A stretch of 64,000 nt of DNA from Aeromicrobium sp. PE09-221 (GTDB lineage: Bacteria > Actinomycetota > Actinomycetes > Propionibacteriales > Nocardioidaceae): contig NZ_MIJB01000010.1 of the NCBI RefSeq assembly GCF_002174305.1, positions 62,001 through 126,000 of the forward strand, written 5' to 3'. Numbering within the stretch: the stretch's first letter is position 1; each line of letters begins with the position of its first letter. Made by a program: the position numbers and the translations under genes. This document shows positions 40,991-50,292 of the stretch, piece by piece. Under the pieces are notes generated by a model. It was not told the DNA's origin, did no database searches, and worked only from the letters and a program-made list of their open reading frames with translations.

Positions 40991-42445
40991 TCAGACGTGG
41001 CGGCACAGCGGCAGGGCGGCGGCGCAGAATGCTCGCGCTTGCTGGCCCCAGAGCCGCCGGGTCTCGCACGAGGCTTGGATCGCGGCCTGCTCGACGTCGG
41101 CGACCGCGCGCTCGAGCTCGTTAACGTCCGGGGCGCTGAGGGTGATCAACCCGGTGAGCCGCAGGACGCCATGGCCGGCGGTGAGGTCGGCCTCCTGCGC
41201 GAGGACGTCGGTGTACTCGGCGTGTTGTTGCGCGTCCTCGATCTGGCCGATGCGTTGGCGTTGTGCCGCGTCGGAGATGTACTCGGTCTTCTTGCGCCGG
41301 ATGTCGCGGGCGGCCTGATCGGTCCGCATCGGTGTGTACAGCAGCGTGAAGGTCCGCCGGATCCCCGAGGACAGCAACACCGGCGCCAAGAATCCTGGAT
41401 AGACCAGCGACCGGGGCCACTCGCTAATCCAAAGCACGCAGTGGTGCGCCGAGTCGCTGCGCACGCTGCCCCATTCCTCGCTCACCGCGACCGGACCAGC
41501 CGTCGCGAGGTCACGGCCGGCGTCGCCGTGGCGCTCCAGCGCCGCCGCCACACCCGGGTCGTAGGCCGAGCGCAGGATCACCGCGAGATCGCCCGGTCCG
41601 AGCCAGTCCGTCGGTCCCAGATCGGCTGATCGCAGCGCCGAGGTCAGCGTCGACATCTCCTGGCGCAAGACCTCGGCCGCGCCGCGATTGCCGCCACCAG
41701 CAGCGCGGATCGCCCGCGCGGCTGACTTCAAGTCGATCGACAGCGAGACGGTGCTCGCGTGCCGCTCGCCGGCAGGCCCCGCCCGACCAATGAGTTCGTC
41801 GTAGACGGTCGAAGCCCACGTCCCGTCGTGCTCGCCATGACGGGTCCACCAGTCACTCAATCCGCGCCCGGAGTCCGGGAGGGTCCGCTCACAGACCTGC
41901 AGCGCCGCGACGCGGCCGGACCGGCAGGCTGTCGCGAGCACTCGCCCCCACCCGAGCACTCGCCGATGTTGCTCCGCGGGGTCGAGCAGGATGAACGCCG
42001 GATGCGTCACCGCCACGACGGCGGTCAGCGTGGCGGCGTGCGGGTCGTGCACCATCACCGCGCCGGTGCCCGGGTCGACCCATTCGCGCAGCCGTGCCGC
42101 GTCACCTGGCAGGGCCAGCGTGCCAGCGGGACGCGGGCGCACGACCTGGCGCCGGAACAGCAACTGACCGCCCGTCGCGTGCCACAGCCACACCGCGACG
42201 ATCGGCGTCCACTCGACCAGCTTGCGGCCACCGATCCCGACGAACGCCAACACGACGCACGCGCCCACGACGGGGACAGCAATCAGCAGCGGCGCCGATC
42301 CGCCGGCATAGAGCGCGACCACCAGAACGACGGCACCTACACCGACCGTCGCCAGCTGAGGAACCGACAGTCCGAGCAGAACCCCGCGGCGTGAAAGGCG
42401 GGAGAACTTGACCGGGCGCAGGGCCGCCTCAGACATGTCGGTCAT
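40991..42445 (-). CDS. SCO6880-like conjugal membrane protein
   Basis: 484 residues. It resembles the SCO6880 family of actinobacterial mobile elements, whose members are linked to PrgI/VirB3-like functions. Two N-terminal membrane segments (about residues 21-70), then a large cytoplasmic part with SLSIDLKSAARAIRAAGGG, FLAPVLLSSGIRRTFTLLYTPMRTDQAARDIRRKKTEY and GHGVLRLTGLITLSAPDVNELERAVADVE. The ATG at 42445 lies 5 bases after the VirB6/TrbL-like gene's stop, inside the real boundary; the open frame to 43090 is an antisense artefact. Confidence 0.78.
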   Translation of the reverse strand: MTDMSEAALRPVKFSRLSRRGVLLGLSVPQLATVGVGAVVLVVALYAGGSAPLLIAVPVVGACVVLAFVGIGGRKLVEWTPIVAVWLWHATGGQLLFRRQVVRPRPAGTLALPGDAARLREWVDPGTGAVMVHDPHAATLTAVVAVTHPAFILLDPAEQHRRVLGWGRVLATACRSGRVAALQVCERTLPDSGRGLSDWWTRHGEHDGTWASTVYDELIGRAGPAGERHASTVSLSIDLKSAARAIRAAGGGNRGAAEVLRQEMSTLTSALRSADLGPTDWLGPGDLAVILRSAYDPGVAAALERHGDAGRDLATAGPVAVSEEWGSVRSDSAHHCVLWISEWPRSLVYPGFLAPVLLSSGIRRTFTLLYTPMRTDQAARDIRRKKTEYISDAAQRQRIGQIEDAQQHAEYTDVLAQEADLTAGHGVLRLTGLITLSAPDVNELERAVADVEQAAIQASCETRRLWGQQARAFCAAALPLCRHV

Positions 42446-42450
42446 GGCAC

Positions 42451-43722
42451 TCACCGTCCGCCGGGCGAGTCGACAACAGGCACGGCCGCGGTCGGCGGGG
42501 GCGGGGCTGATGGCGGGGGAGTGCTGGCGTGGGCCTGCTGGGTCGCTGCGTGACCGACCGCTCGGCCGACGCTGCCGCCGCCCTTGGCGACTGATGATGC
42601 GGTGGTGGCCGCGGTAGCCACCACACCGACCGGGCCGGCCGCGGCCGCGGTTTGGCCGCCGCCCATGCCGGCCTGGCCGGCCGTCGCTGTCCCGGGCTTG
42701 GGTCCCGGCGACGGCGTAGGTGATGCGGGGGACGTGCCTGAGCTTCCGCCTCCCAAGACGGCGGACGGTGCCTGGCCGAATCTGCGATTCAGGGGGATGG
42801 GCACGGGCCGGTTGAGAGCGGATTTGGCTTCTTGTTCGGCGGACATTGCGTGGTGCATGTCGAATCCCATGAAGCCGATGGCCTTGTAGGTCAGGTACGG
42901 CGCGAACCCGGCCATGAGCATCAGCACCACGCCGGAGATGGGTTCGCTGACCGACCGAAGGTCGCTGTCGATGGGCGCGGAGACCTGCGCGGTCGCGAGC
43001 AGGAAGATCACGACCAGGACGACCTTGGACAGGATGAGGGCGAGCACGAACGCGGCCCACTTGGACACCCAGCCACGGGTCTGGTCCCAACTCGCTCCAG
43101 CGAGCGCGACCGGCGCGAAGACGATCGCGATCAGCAGCAGTGCCTTGCGGATCAGCAGGCTGATCCAGACGATGACCGCTGCGCCGAGCGCCAGACCGGC
43201 GACGAGGATCGTGATGACCGCGCCGGCGCCCGGGGCCGCGACCTGCAGCGAACCGATTCCGCCGGCGAGCAGGGTGATCCGTTCACCCATCGCGTCCATG
43301 TTGGTGCCGGCGGCGTGGACGATGCCGATGCTGATCCGGTCGGTGATCTCCAGCGCCGTGGCGATCAGAGCGAGCGCGACGAAGGACCCCAGGATCGACT
43401 TCGCCAGGCCCAGCGCCGCTCGCGACAGCGCCGCGGGTTCGCGGCGGATCATCCCGCCGATGACCTGCAGCATGAAGAACCCGAGCATCACGAACACCGC
43501 GACCCCGAACAAGATGTCGTACACCTTGGTGAACTGGCCGGAGGTGACGTCGACCATCGTGGTGGAGTCGAAGACCGCCCAGACGGACTCGAACATCCAC
43601 GCGGCCGCGTTCCCCATGCTCACGGCGAGCCAGTCGAACGGGGCGGCCACCAGACTCGCGGCACCTTCACCCGCGGTGGCGCAGACCGCGGAGATCACCG
43701 GGACGTCACACACATCGGCCAT
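42451..43722 (-). CDS. VirB6/TrbL-like mating channel membrane protein
   Basis: 423 residues. After an exported N-terminal stretch with Cys residues, there are about six membrane segments (for example VYDILFGVAVFVMLGFFMLQVIGGMI, SILGSFVALALIATAL, VIVWISLLIRKALLLIAIVFAPVALAG, WAAFVLALILSKVVLVVIFLL), followed by a Gly/Ala/Pro-rich cytosolic tail from about residue 310. This is the topology of VirB6/TrbL inner-membrane channel proteins. It is followed by the SCO6880-like gene after a 5-base gap. Confidence 0.8.
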   Translation of the reverse strand: MADVCDVPVISAVCATAGEGAASLVAAPFDWLAVSMGNAAAWMFESVWAVFDSTTMVDVTSGQFTKVYDILFGVAVFVMLGFFMLQVIGGMIRREPAALSRAALGLAKSILGSFVALALIATALEITDRISIGIVHAAGTNMDAMGERITLLAGGIGSLQVAAPGAGAVITILVAGLALGAAVIVWISLLIRKALLLIAIVFAPVALAGASWDQTRGWVSKWAAFVLALILSKVVLVVIFLLATAQVSAPIDSDLRSVSEPISGVVLMLMAGFAPYLTYKAIGFMGFDMHHAMSAEQEAKSALNRPVPIPLNRRFGQAPSAVLGGGSSGTSPASPTPSPGPKPGTATAGQAGMGGGQTAAAAGPVGVVATAATTASSVAKGGGSVGRAVGHAATQQAHASTPPPSAPPPPTAAVPVVDSPGGR

Positions 43723-43728
43723 GGCAGA

Positions 43729-44043
43729 TCAGACGGCCTGGCCGACGTTCCAGAAGAAGTTCACCAGCGCGACTGATGCGCCGGTGACGATCGCTGCGCC
43801 CAGCCCGACCAGCACGCCGAGCTTGCCGCGCCCGGCCAGGTGCGGGTTGGACGAGTTCGAGCCGAGTGCCCACACGATCGCCGAGATGACGACCGCGAGC
43901 ACCGCCAGGATCAGCCCGACGGTCATCGAAGCGCCGACGATGGAGCTGAGCTGGCGGATCCCGGGAAGCCCATTGGAGTTCGGGTTGATGTCGACGTTCG
44001 CCTGCAGATGGGTTGCAAGTCGAGTCGGGTTGAGGTGAAGCAC
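43729..44043 (-). CDS. DUF6112-type membrane protein
   Basis: 104 residues with two membrane segments (SMTVGLILAVLAVVISAIVWALG and LGVLVGLGAAIVTGASVALVNFFWNVG) and the SNPHLAGRGK loop. Small VirB2/TrbC-like pilin-type proteins of this layout occur in actinobacterial ICEs (DUF6112). GTG 44043 is chosen because AGGAGG lies five bases upstream; the longer frame to 44076 has no such site. Confidence 0.7.
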   Translation of the reverse strand: MLHLNPTRLATHLQANVDINPNSNGLPGIRQLSSIVGASMTVGLILAVLAVVISAIVWALGSNSSNPHLAGRGKLGVLVGLGAAIVTGASVALVNFFWNVGQAV

Positions 44044-44109
44044 GGTTGCCTCCTGGCGGGTTGGGTCCTGCTTCACAGGTGCGCAGAGCGCCCGGTGGTG
44101 CGCGATGGG

Positions 44110-44403
44110 TCAGAGCGTTGCTCCGAGATCGAGGAGCCAGTTCGCCCAGCTGAGCGCGCCTCCCGTGAGTACGGCTCCCGCGAGCGCGACGACGATCCCG
44201 GTCTTGGCCTTGGTGGCGGCGTGCCAGCTGCCTTGCGCTGAAGCGAGTGCCCACATCGCTGCGCAGACGACGACCATCAGGATGGCGGTCAGCAGGCCGT
44301 AGGCCAGCAGGGCCCCGACGAGGTGGCGCAGCGTTGAGGACGAGCCGATTGCCCCGAAGTCCGGGCTGGCCAGCGTAGGCGCGAAGGAGAGTGGATGGGT
44401 CAC
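44110..44403 (-). CDS. Second DUF6112-like membrane protein
   Basis: 97 residues, two membrane segments (VGALLAYGLLTAILMVVVCAAMWALA and TGIVVALAGAVLTGGALSWANWLLDLG), a near copy in layout of the adjacent protein (both end in NW-LLD/NFFWN after a V-x-G-A repeat). A tandem duplication seems likely. GTG 44403 is the most plausible start; the frame continues into the M23 gene on the opposite side. Confidence 0.6.
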   Translation of the reverse strand: MTHPLSFAPTLASPDFGAIGSSSTLRHLVGALLAYGLLTAILMVVVCAAMWALASAQGSWHAATKAKTGIVVALAGAVLTGGALSWANWLLDLGATL

Positions 44404-44425
44404 GTCATGCAGGTGCGCGCGCCGG

Positions 44426-46018
44426 TCAGGAGACCGTGACGTGCAGGTGATCGTAATGCCCGCCGGTGACGGATCGGGGGTCGAACGTTCCGCCGCCGTC
44501 ATAGGGCCGCCATCCCTCCGCGGCGCGTCGGACGGACCAGATCCGGCCCTGCCAGATGAGGTACTCGACGCCGAGCTGCTCGGCGTTCGCCTTGAGCCAG
44601 TTGGTCGTTGTCCAGCCAGCATTGAGGGCGGCGCCGGTGGCGCGGGTGCCGATTGAGTTGCCGAAGGTGCCGTCGCAGGCGCGACCGGCCGAGTGGTCAT
44701 TGTCGTCTGGGTTGCCCGGTCGCCAACATGCCCAGGATGAGGTCGGGAAGCGTTGCTCGATCTGTGTGAGGACGTGCGCGGCTCGTGCCGTGATCCGGCC
44801 GGAGGTCGTGGGGTCGTCGACGAGTTGGCCGGGGTCCGCTCCGGCAAAGCTCTCGGCGTCGTCCGTCGGTGGACCGCAGCGCGCACCCGTCTCGGTCGGG
44901 TTTGTTTCGAGTTCGGAGGCGCCACCGGCGGCGAGCCACGGTTCGGGGTCGCTTGGTGCGGCGTCGGCGCCACCTGGGCGGACTTCGAAGTGCAGATGGG
45001 CGCCGGTGGAATAGCCGGCGACGCCGACGTCAGCGATGCGCTCACCGGCCGTCACCCGGTCACCTACCCGCACGTGAATGCCGTCGGCGTACATGTGCGC
45101 GTAGCCGGTGGCGACGCGGCGGCCGCCGACGGTGTGTTCGATCATGATCAGGTTCCCGTACCCGGTCGCCGGGCCGGCGAACGTGACGCGGCCGTCCGCC
45201 GCGGCCAGGATCGCGGTTCCGGCCGCGGTGGCGTAGTCGGCGCCCGTGTGGAGTTTGTACTGACCGGTGACCGGGTGCCGGCGCATCCCGAACCCGCTGG
45301 TGCGCACCCACGTCCCGCGGGGGAGGGGAAACACGACACGGCTGGACTCGGGCTCGCTGGCCGTGGCGCGGGACGCGCCGGTCAGCGTGTCGATGATGCG
45401 CGTGGCGACCGGTTCCCAGGTCGCGTAGCGGTCGGGGTATCTCGACACCTCGACGGCTTGGGCCGCGGCACTCTTGGACATCGACTCCCAGCCGCGAATG
45501 TCGAGTAGGCCACGCGGTGACCCGTGGTTCGGGCCGGACGGGCCGCCGAAGAACGCTCGCGCCTGATAAGTCGGGTCCATCAACTCGGGAACTCGTCCCC
45601 AGCCGCTGCTGGGCCGCATCTGGAACAAGCCGAGGCTGTCGTGATCGCCGCCGTCGCCGTCGTTCGGGAACGACCGTGAGCCGGGGTGGACGATGGAGTT
45701 CGCGAGCATCCGCAGGCCCGACTCCGTCAGCGCGGCCATCAACGCGATGGTGATCCCGTCGCGGCCGACGCCGTCCAGACGGCTGCCGACCTGGACGATC
45801 GTCGCTGCGTGGGTGAGTTGCTGGCGGTTCAGCCGGACTCGCGTGCCGTCCGCGGTCTTGGTGTCGAGATGGTCCGGTACCGGGCCAACCCTCAGGGTTG
45901 ATTCGCCTGTCATGCAGGAGGCCTGTGCAGCCGGGTTGACGAGCAGGCCGACGCTCAGCAGGACGGCCGCTGGTCCGAACAGGACCGAGATCAGTGCACT
46001 GGCGAGCAGGACTCGCAT
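44426..46018 (-). CDS. SLT/M23 cell-wall hydrolase of the conjugation system
   Basis: A 530-residue exported protein that opens peptidoglycan for the transfer apparatus. The N-terminus is a signal anchor, followed by a lysozyme-like lytic transglycosylase region (ALTESGLRMLAN, then GDHDSLGLFQMRPSSGWG), an M23 (LytM) endopeptidase with HTGADY and HLHFEV metal ligands and a C-terminal domain ending GGHYDHLHVTVS. This triple layout is common in actinobacterial ICEs. It starts 9 bases after the previous gene's stop. Confidence 0.85.
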   Translation of the reverse strand: MRVLLASALISVLFGPAAVLLSVGLLVNPAAQASCMTGESTLRVGPVPDHLDTKTADGTRVRLNRQQLTHAATIVQVGSRLDGVGRDGITIALMAALTESGLRMLANSIVHPGSRSFPNDGDGGDHDSLGLFQMRPSSGWGRVPELMDPTYQARAFFGGPSGPNHGSPRGLLDIRGWESMSKSAAAQAVEVSRYPDRYATWEPVATRIIDTLTGASRATASEPESSRVVFPLPRGTWVRTSGFGMRRHPVTGQYKLHTGADYATAAGTAILAAADGRVTFAGPATGYGNLIMIEHTVGGRRVATGYAHMYADGIHVRVGDRVTAGERIADVGVAGYSTGAHLHFEVRPGGADAAPSDPEPWLAAGGASELETNPTETGARCGPPTDDAESFAGADPGQLVDDPTTSGRITARAAHVLTQIEQRFPTSSWACWRPGNPDDNDHSAGRACDGTFGNSIGTRATGAALNAGWTTTNWLKANAEQLGVEYLIWQGRIWSVRRAAEGWRPYDGGGTFDPRSVTGGHYDHLHVTVS

Positions 46019-46027
46019 CGCAGCGTC

Positions 46028-46702
46028 CTACTCGAGCGGGTCGTCGAGACGCGACAACCGCAGTAGGTGGCAGGTGGGATACGTCGGGGCGCAGACGACG
46101 AAGACCGTGAACGCGACCGGGTGCTTCGACCTCACCAGGTCGCCCTCCCACGAACCCGCGCGATGACGGATGCCGCGGACCGTGAAAGCGGCAGTGCCCG
46201 GTGCGAGCTCCCCGCCCGCCTGCTCGATTGCGGTGGCCCACAGTTCCGGTACCGCGACCGTTGTGACCTCGAGACGCTGCTGGGTTTGGTAGCGGCGCAG
46301 ATCCACCCAGGCGTCGTGGGTCGGGAGATACCCGGCCAGGTCTGAGACGAGCCCGGGGGAGGACTCACCGGTCGGGTCCGCGATCGTCAGAAACGGCTCG
46401 ATGAGCTCCGCGGGTCCCGACGCGGTCCGGGTGTCCCACGCGAAGATCGCGGCGGCGACATCGCGCACGAACTGCCGCGGATCGCCATTGCGGGGAACGG
46501 CCACGGCCGGCCGGACATCGGCGTTGCTGGGCGCTGCGGAGGACAGGGGCACTGTTGAGTCGCCGGGACGCGTGGTGGGCTCAGACGGTCGGGAGTCGAA
46601 GCTGATCGCGATGGCGCCGAGCATCAACGCGACCGACACACCTGTGGCGGCCAAGACGAGCAACCGTCGGGGATGGGGGCGAGTCAGGGTTGGACTGAGC
46701 AT
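46028..46702 (-). CDS. Exported ICE protein, single membrane anchor
   Basis: 224 residues: a basic N-terminus, one membrane segment (LLVLAATGVSVALMLGAIAISF), a Ser/Pro-rich linker and a 130-residue external domain with AAIFAWDTRTASG and TFTVFVVCAPTYPTCHLLRLSRLDDP. The layout (bitopic protein with a mixed alpha/beta domain) resembles VirB8/TcpC-type channel proteins, but no clear motif confirms it. It lies between the M23 hydrolase and ParB genes. Confidence 0.6.
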   Translation of the reverse strand: MLSPTLTRPHPRRLLVLAATGVSVALMLGAIAISFDSRPSEPTTRPGDSTVPLSSAAPSNADVRPAVAVPRNGDPRQFVRDVAAAIFAWDTRTASGPAELIEPFLTIADPTGESSPGLVSDLAGYLPTHDAWVDLRRYQTQQRLEVTTVAVPELWATAIEQAGGELAPGTAAFTVRGIRHRAGSWEGDLVRSKHPVAFTVFVVCAPTYPTCHLLRLSRLDDPLE

Positions 46703-46731
46703 GGTGTGGCCTTCGGTAGAAGTGGCACCAC

Positions 46732-47712
46732 TCAGGTGGCCGCTTCCGCCCGGAGCGCTTCAATCTCACGCGCGAACTCGGTTGATTCGTCCAAGACGTT
46801 GCGGAACAGCTGCCAGTCGTCGTCCTTAAGCTCCCGGGCGAGTTGTTCGGCGTCGTACCGACCGGTCCAGCCCAACATCTCGGCCCACAACAGAGTGAAG
46901 GACCGCGGGCTCCGCTTGATCGACGCGAGACTTGCGGCGCGCCGGGCCTTGTTCTCACGGGCACGTCGCCGGTCATCTTCCTTCGCTCGTGCCAGAGCGG
47001 CAGCGGCGATCTCATCGAAATCGTCAGCGGGCGTGGGTCGTTGCTCCGCCGCCCTCACCACCGCGCGCACCCGCTGGTAGCTCGGATCGACTGCACCACC
47101 GTTGCGGATCCGTTCGAGCTCGTCCTCGGCGACCTTGCGGACATCCGCCGGACGGCCACGATCCGCCGCCACACGCTCCATCTGCAGGATCTGCTCCAAC
47201 TGGTTGTAGGACGCCCGGTGCGTAATGAGTTCGGCGGCTTGTCGGCGCACGTCCCCGTGGCCGCGCCCCGGTGCCGCCGATTCGGCATCACCGGGTTGAC
47301 CTGCGCAAACGTTGTTTTCGCCGCCGAACCTCGTGGCCTCTTGGCGACGGGCGGCGTCTTCGCGCAGCAGCGTCTTGACTTCGTCGTAGAGCGCGGCTGC
47401 TTCCAGGGCGGTGAGCGGCTTGTGGGTGGTGTTCTCATCTCGTTCGGCCAGCAAGCGAGCCAGGTCATCAGACAGCCCGGGCCGCACCCACACCCGAAGG
47501 GTGCGCCACCCGAGTTGCTTCACCGCCTCCAGGCGGCGATACCCGCAGATGAGCAGGCCATCGGGGGTGATCGTGATCGGTTGCAGCAGGCCGACACGTC
47601 CGATCGAGGTCACCAATGGCGTGAGGTCGCCGGTGGTGTGGCGGTGCCGGACGCCTACCCGGATCGAATCGGTCCGGCGCTCGAGCTCGATATGGCCTGC
47701 GGTCTCAGACAT
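46732..47712 (-). CDS. ParB/RepB-like partition protein
   Basis: 326 residues. The ParB N-terminal CTPase/sulfiredoxin-like fold is seen in RVGVRHRHTTGDLTPLVTSIGRVGLLQPITITPDGLLICGYRRLEAVKQLG, with the CTP-binding GYRR; a helical domain (TALEAAALYDEVKTLLRE) may bind DNA. It should help keep or transfer the element; no ParA is next to it. The ATG at 47712 overlaps the upstream gene by 8 bases. Confidence 0.8.
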   Translation of the reverse strand: MSETAGHIELERRTDSIRVGVRHRHTTGDLTPLVTSIGRVGLLQPITITPDGLLICGYRRLEAVKQLGWRTLRVWVRPGLSDDLARLLAERDENTTHKPLTALEAAALYDEVKTLLREDAARRQEATRFGGENNVCAGQPGDAESAAPGRGHGDVRRQAAELITHRASYNQLEQILQMERVAADRGRPADVRKVAEDELERIRNGGAVDPSYQRVRAVVRAAEQRPTPADDFDEIAAAALARAKEDDRRRARENKARRAASLASIKRSPRSFTLLWAEMLGWTGRYDAEQLARELKDDDWQLFRNVLDESTEFAREIEALRAEAAT

Positions 47713-48541
47713 GAGCGTCTCCCGTCGCCGTCGGCGACGAGTCCCAGATGATCGCGGTGACCTCGTCGTCGCAACACAACTCGGTGAGTTCTTCACCCAA
47801 GCAGAGTCGAAGCAGGATCCCCCGTCCCATGCGGGTGCCGGCGAAGTCTCGGCGCGGATCGCCGAGCACGACCCGTAACAAGCGGATCCATGACCGTTGA
47901 TCCAGATCGAGCTGGTTGCGGCCTTTGACGTCGCGGCGAAGGTATTCGTAGGCGCGCTGGCGGTCACCGCAGCTGCTCAGTTGGGCGCAGACGTACTCCA
48001 GCGCCATCCGGGCCGCGGCCGGCGGCCATCCGTTCTCGGCGAACAGCTCAACCGCGCGGTCCAGTGCGACGAAGGAGTTGGTCGACTCCTCGGCGCGATC
48101 GTCGTCGGTGTCGGGACAGGGCTCGGTGTCGCGGATGTGGAACGCGGGATGGAACTCGGCCAGCGCTCGCTCGCGGTCGCTGAACCGCTCCGCGTCATGG
48201 CAGTCCGCCAGCTCGGGGCGCCGAGCCGCTTGGTTCGAACACAAGAGTCCTTGCGCACGTGCCTCGTAGATCAGCGTCAGCTGCACGGCACGAGTGATGA
48301 CAGCCCACGTGTCGTCCGCGACCCGGGCCGACCTGGTGCGCATGACGTCGAAGGCGGCGGCCGCGGCGTCAGCCGGCTCCAGCCCGTACTTGCGGGCCAG
48401 CGCGCCGTACTTGGTCGTCAGGAAGTCGACCAGCTCGGTGGCCTCGGCCTCGTCCTGCCACGCGCGTGGCCCGGAGTAGGCGAGCCGGAGCAACAGGAAC
48501 CTCAGACCCTCCGTGGACTCGAGATTCGTATGCGCAGTCAT
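47705..48541 (-). CDS. ICE protein of unknown function
   Basis: 278 residues, soluble, helical, with several Cys. It reads as a regulator-like protein (TKYGALARKYGLEPADAAAAAFDVMRTRSARVADDTWAVITRAVQLTLIYEARA, then DRAVELFAENGWPPAAARMALEYVCAQ), but no family is recognised. Overlaps with the gene on each side mark it as part of the replication/partition operon. Confidence 0.5.
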   Translation of the reverse strand: MTAHTNLESTEGLRFLLLRLAYSGPRAWQDEAEATELVDFLTTKYGALARKYGLEPADAAAAAFDVMRTRSARVADDTWAVITRAVQLTLIYEARAQGLLCSNQAARRPELADCHDAERFSDRERALAEFHPAFHIRDTEPCPDTDDDRAEESTNSFVALDRAVELFAENGWPPAAARMALEYVCAQLSSCGDRQRAYEYLRRDVKGRNQLDLDQRSWIRLLRVVLGDPRRDFAGTRMGRGILLRLCLGEELTELCCDDEVTAIIWDSSPTATGDAHV

Positions 48542-48912
48542 AGCGACCGCTCCTCCGTCCGGTCACTCGGGCGAGCCGATTCGCCCGGCGTGGCCGATGG
48601 CCATGGGCGCCCCAACGCCGAGACTCGCGACGCGACCGCGCTGGGAGCCCGGCGTGCCCGACGCGCCAGTTCGCCCTGCAGATCGATCCCGCGCCCAGCG
48701 ACGCGCGACCCCAGCACCGCGTGCAGTTCACTGACGCGCACCCACGCGATGGTCCGACTCTGTCCACTTCTCGACGACGAGTGACCAGGCGTACCCGGCA
48801 TCGGCGGTTCGGTGCGCGTGGCAACATCCGTGCTTCCATCCGGAACAGGGGTGGTGCCGAGCTCACGGGCGGCACGGTCAACGCGACGCCGGTACGGCTG
48901 CTGCGTATTCAT
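48538..48912 (-). CDS. Small ICE protein of unknown function
   Basis: 124 residues, rich in Arg/Ser/Pro, mostly unstructured, with one likely ordered part (SRTIAWVRVSELHAVLGSRVAGRGIDLQGELARRARR). Its ATG overlaps the prim-pol stop. Possibly a DNA-binding accessory of prim-pol; no family recognised. Confidence 0.45.
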   Translation of the reverse strand: MNTQQPYRRRVDRAARELGTTPVPDGSTDVATRTEPPMPGTPGHSSSRSGQSRTIAWVRVSELHAVLGSRVAGRGIDLQGELARRARRAPSAVASRVSALGRPWPSATPGESARPSDRTEERSL

Positions 48913-49820
48913 CGCCCGACCGCCTCAACGGAGACTGATCGGTCCGCAGACGGACGTGCTGGGGTCGCCGCCCGGTAGGCCGAGCGGATGGTGGTGATCG
49001 ATTCGCGTTCGGACAAACCCGCCTCGCAGCCGGCTCGACTCAGCAAAGCTGCGGTCGTGGGGAAGTCGCGACCTTGCTCGACCATTCGGCACGCCGCCCA
49101 GAACAAGCCAGCATTCCGTCCACCCTCGGTACGACTCGCCACCCACGCTGCGAGCCGCTCCGGCCCAGCATCGACCGACGGCGCGTCGATCGGCCTTGCC
49201 ATCGGCTTCGGTGGATCCAAGAACGCCCGTAACGCGCGCGCATCGACGGGAGCCGGTTCGTGGTGGGCGGCGACAGCGATCGACCGGTACACGCCGCCGC
49301 ACCCGTCAGCGTCCGCGACCGCCGACGGTGGCACGACGATGTAGCCACCATCGCCACGAAAATCGATGTGCTTGCCGGGCACCTGCCACGACCGCTGCTC
49401 ACGACCCGGCTCGCTCGGGTAGTAGGCATGCACCCCGCCCGACGGCGTCCGCACCAGCCACGACCAGCCATCGACCAGACCCTCCGAGCGCGCCCGCTCG
49501 AAGGCAGCGAACCCTGAACCAGTGGGGTGAACATCCACGTCCACCACGTCCACGCCCGATCGCTCTCCGGTCGGTACGCCGATATTGGCCTCAGGCCACC
49601 GGGTCCACCACGGGCCGACCTGAGAGATGTCGGAGGAGGCGTCGTGGAACCCATGCGCCGTCAGCGGAATCTTCCCGCCCGGCACGCACGGGAACACGGG
49701 AATGCCCCGACTCAGCAGGAGACTCACCGCATCCAAGCGCGTCGAGGCGATAGCGAGTGCCTCGTGCAGTTCGGGTCCCCAGCGATACGCCGGCGCCGCC
49801 GGCATCTGGACTGTGCTCAT
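48909..49820 (-). CDS. Prim-pol (bifunctional DNA primase/polymerase N-domain)
   Basis: 303 residues. The prim-pol fold is clear: LLSRGIPVFPCVPGGKIPL, WWTRWPEANIGVPTGERSGVDVVDVDVHP (catalytic D94-x-D96), RTPSGGVHAYYP and KHIDFRGDGGYIVVPPS. Such proteins start replication of plasmids and AICE/ICE elements. No fused helicase is seen, so a separate or host helicase would be needed. The repeat-rich region just upstream (49857-49984) may be its origin. ATG 49820 is the start; frames extending to 50060 cross the repeats. Confidence 0.85.
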   Translation of the reverse strand: MSTVQMPAAPAYRWGPELHEALAIASTRLDAVSLLLSRGIPVFPCVPGGKIPLTAHGFHDASSDISQVGPWWTRWPEANIGVPTGERSGVDVVDVDVHPTGSGFAAFERARSEGLVDGWSWLVRTPSGGVHAYYPSEPGREQRSWQVPGKHIDFRGDGGYIVVPPSAVADADGCGGVYRSIAVAAHHEPAPVDARALRAFLDPPKPMARPIDAPSVDAGPERLAAWVASRTEGGRNAGLFWAACRMVEQGRDFPTTAALLSRAGCEAGLSERESITTIRSAYRAATPARPSADRSVSVEAVGR

Positions 49821-49856
49821 GCCCCGAATGTGCACCCCGCTCCGGCGCAACACGGT

Positions 49857-49984
49857 GCGAACACCCCCGAACACCCCCATGCCGTTGGGGGCGTTCGCAG
49901 AGTGTTTGCGCAGGTCAGAGGCCGTTCGGAAAAAAATGGAGAATATTCGGAACCCTCGCCACGCGAACACCTCCGAACACCCCC
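49857..49984. repeat. Origin-like repeats upstream of prim-pol
   Basis: A 22-bp repeat made of two CGAACACC-type units occurs at 49857-49878 and 49963-49984 (one mismatch), and an inverted partial copy GGGGGCGTTCGC lies at 49887-49898. Between them is an A/T-rich patch with seven consecutive A residues and a TTCGGA that occurs twice (49925-49950). This is the look of an iteron-type origin or of an autoregulatory site of the replication operon; I cannot separate the two. Confidence 0.5.
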
Positions 49985-50292
49985 TGTCTGGAAGCGACGT
50001 GCGCGCGGGCCCCCTGGGGACGGCGTCAGGCGTCACATGCAGGGCGCCGCAGTCTGGCATGGGGTCTCGCGGCGTGACCTAGGAAGGCGGGTCGTGAACG
50101 GGTTATGACCGGACCCAAGGTCAGGACCAGTAAAGTCCTGCCGCGGCGCTCGACCGCCGTGGCCGTAGGCAGTGCGACTGACAACTCGCGGACCCAACGT
50201 TGGCGTTCGCCTCCGCCACAAGCACGGATACGTGGGCCTAGTCTCTTCCTACACACGCCAGAATTCGACCAGCGAGGGGATGGTAGGCAACC
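49985..50292. other. Stretch between the origin-like repeats and the 1180-residue gene
   Basis: No gene. A small hairpin CAGGAC-N7-GTCCTG (50122-50140) is the only structure noted. The plus-strand gene's promoter should lie near 50230-50280; GAGGGGA at 50274-50280 stands 12 bases before its TTG. Confidence 0.4.

Noticed and set aside
40991-43090. 699-residue open frame for the SCO6880-like protein
   Set aside because: The part upstream of 42445 lies in the VirB6/TrbL-like gene and is not protein-like.
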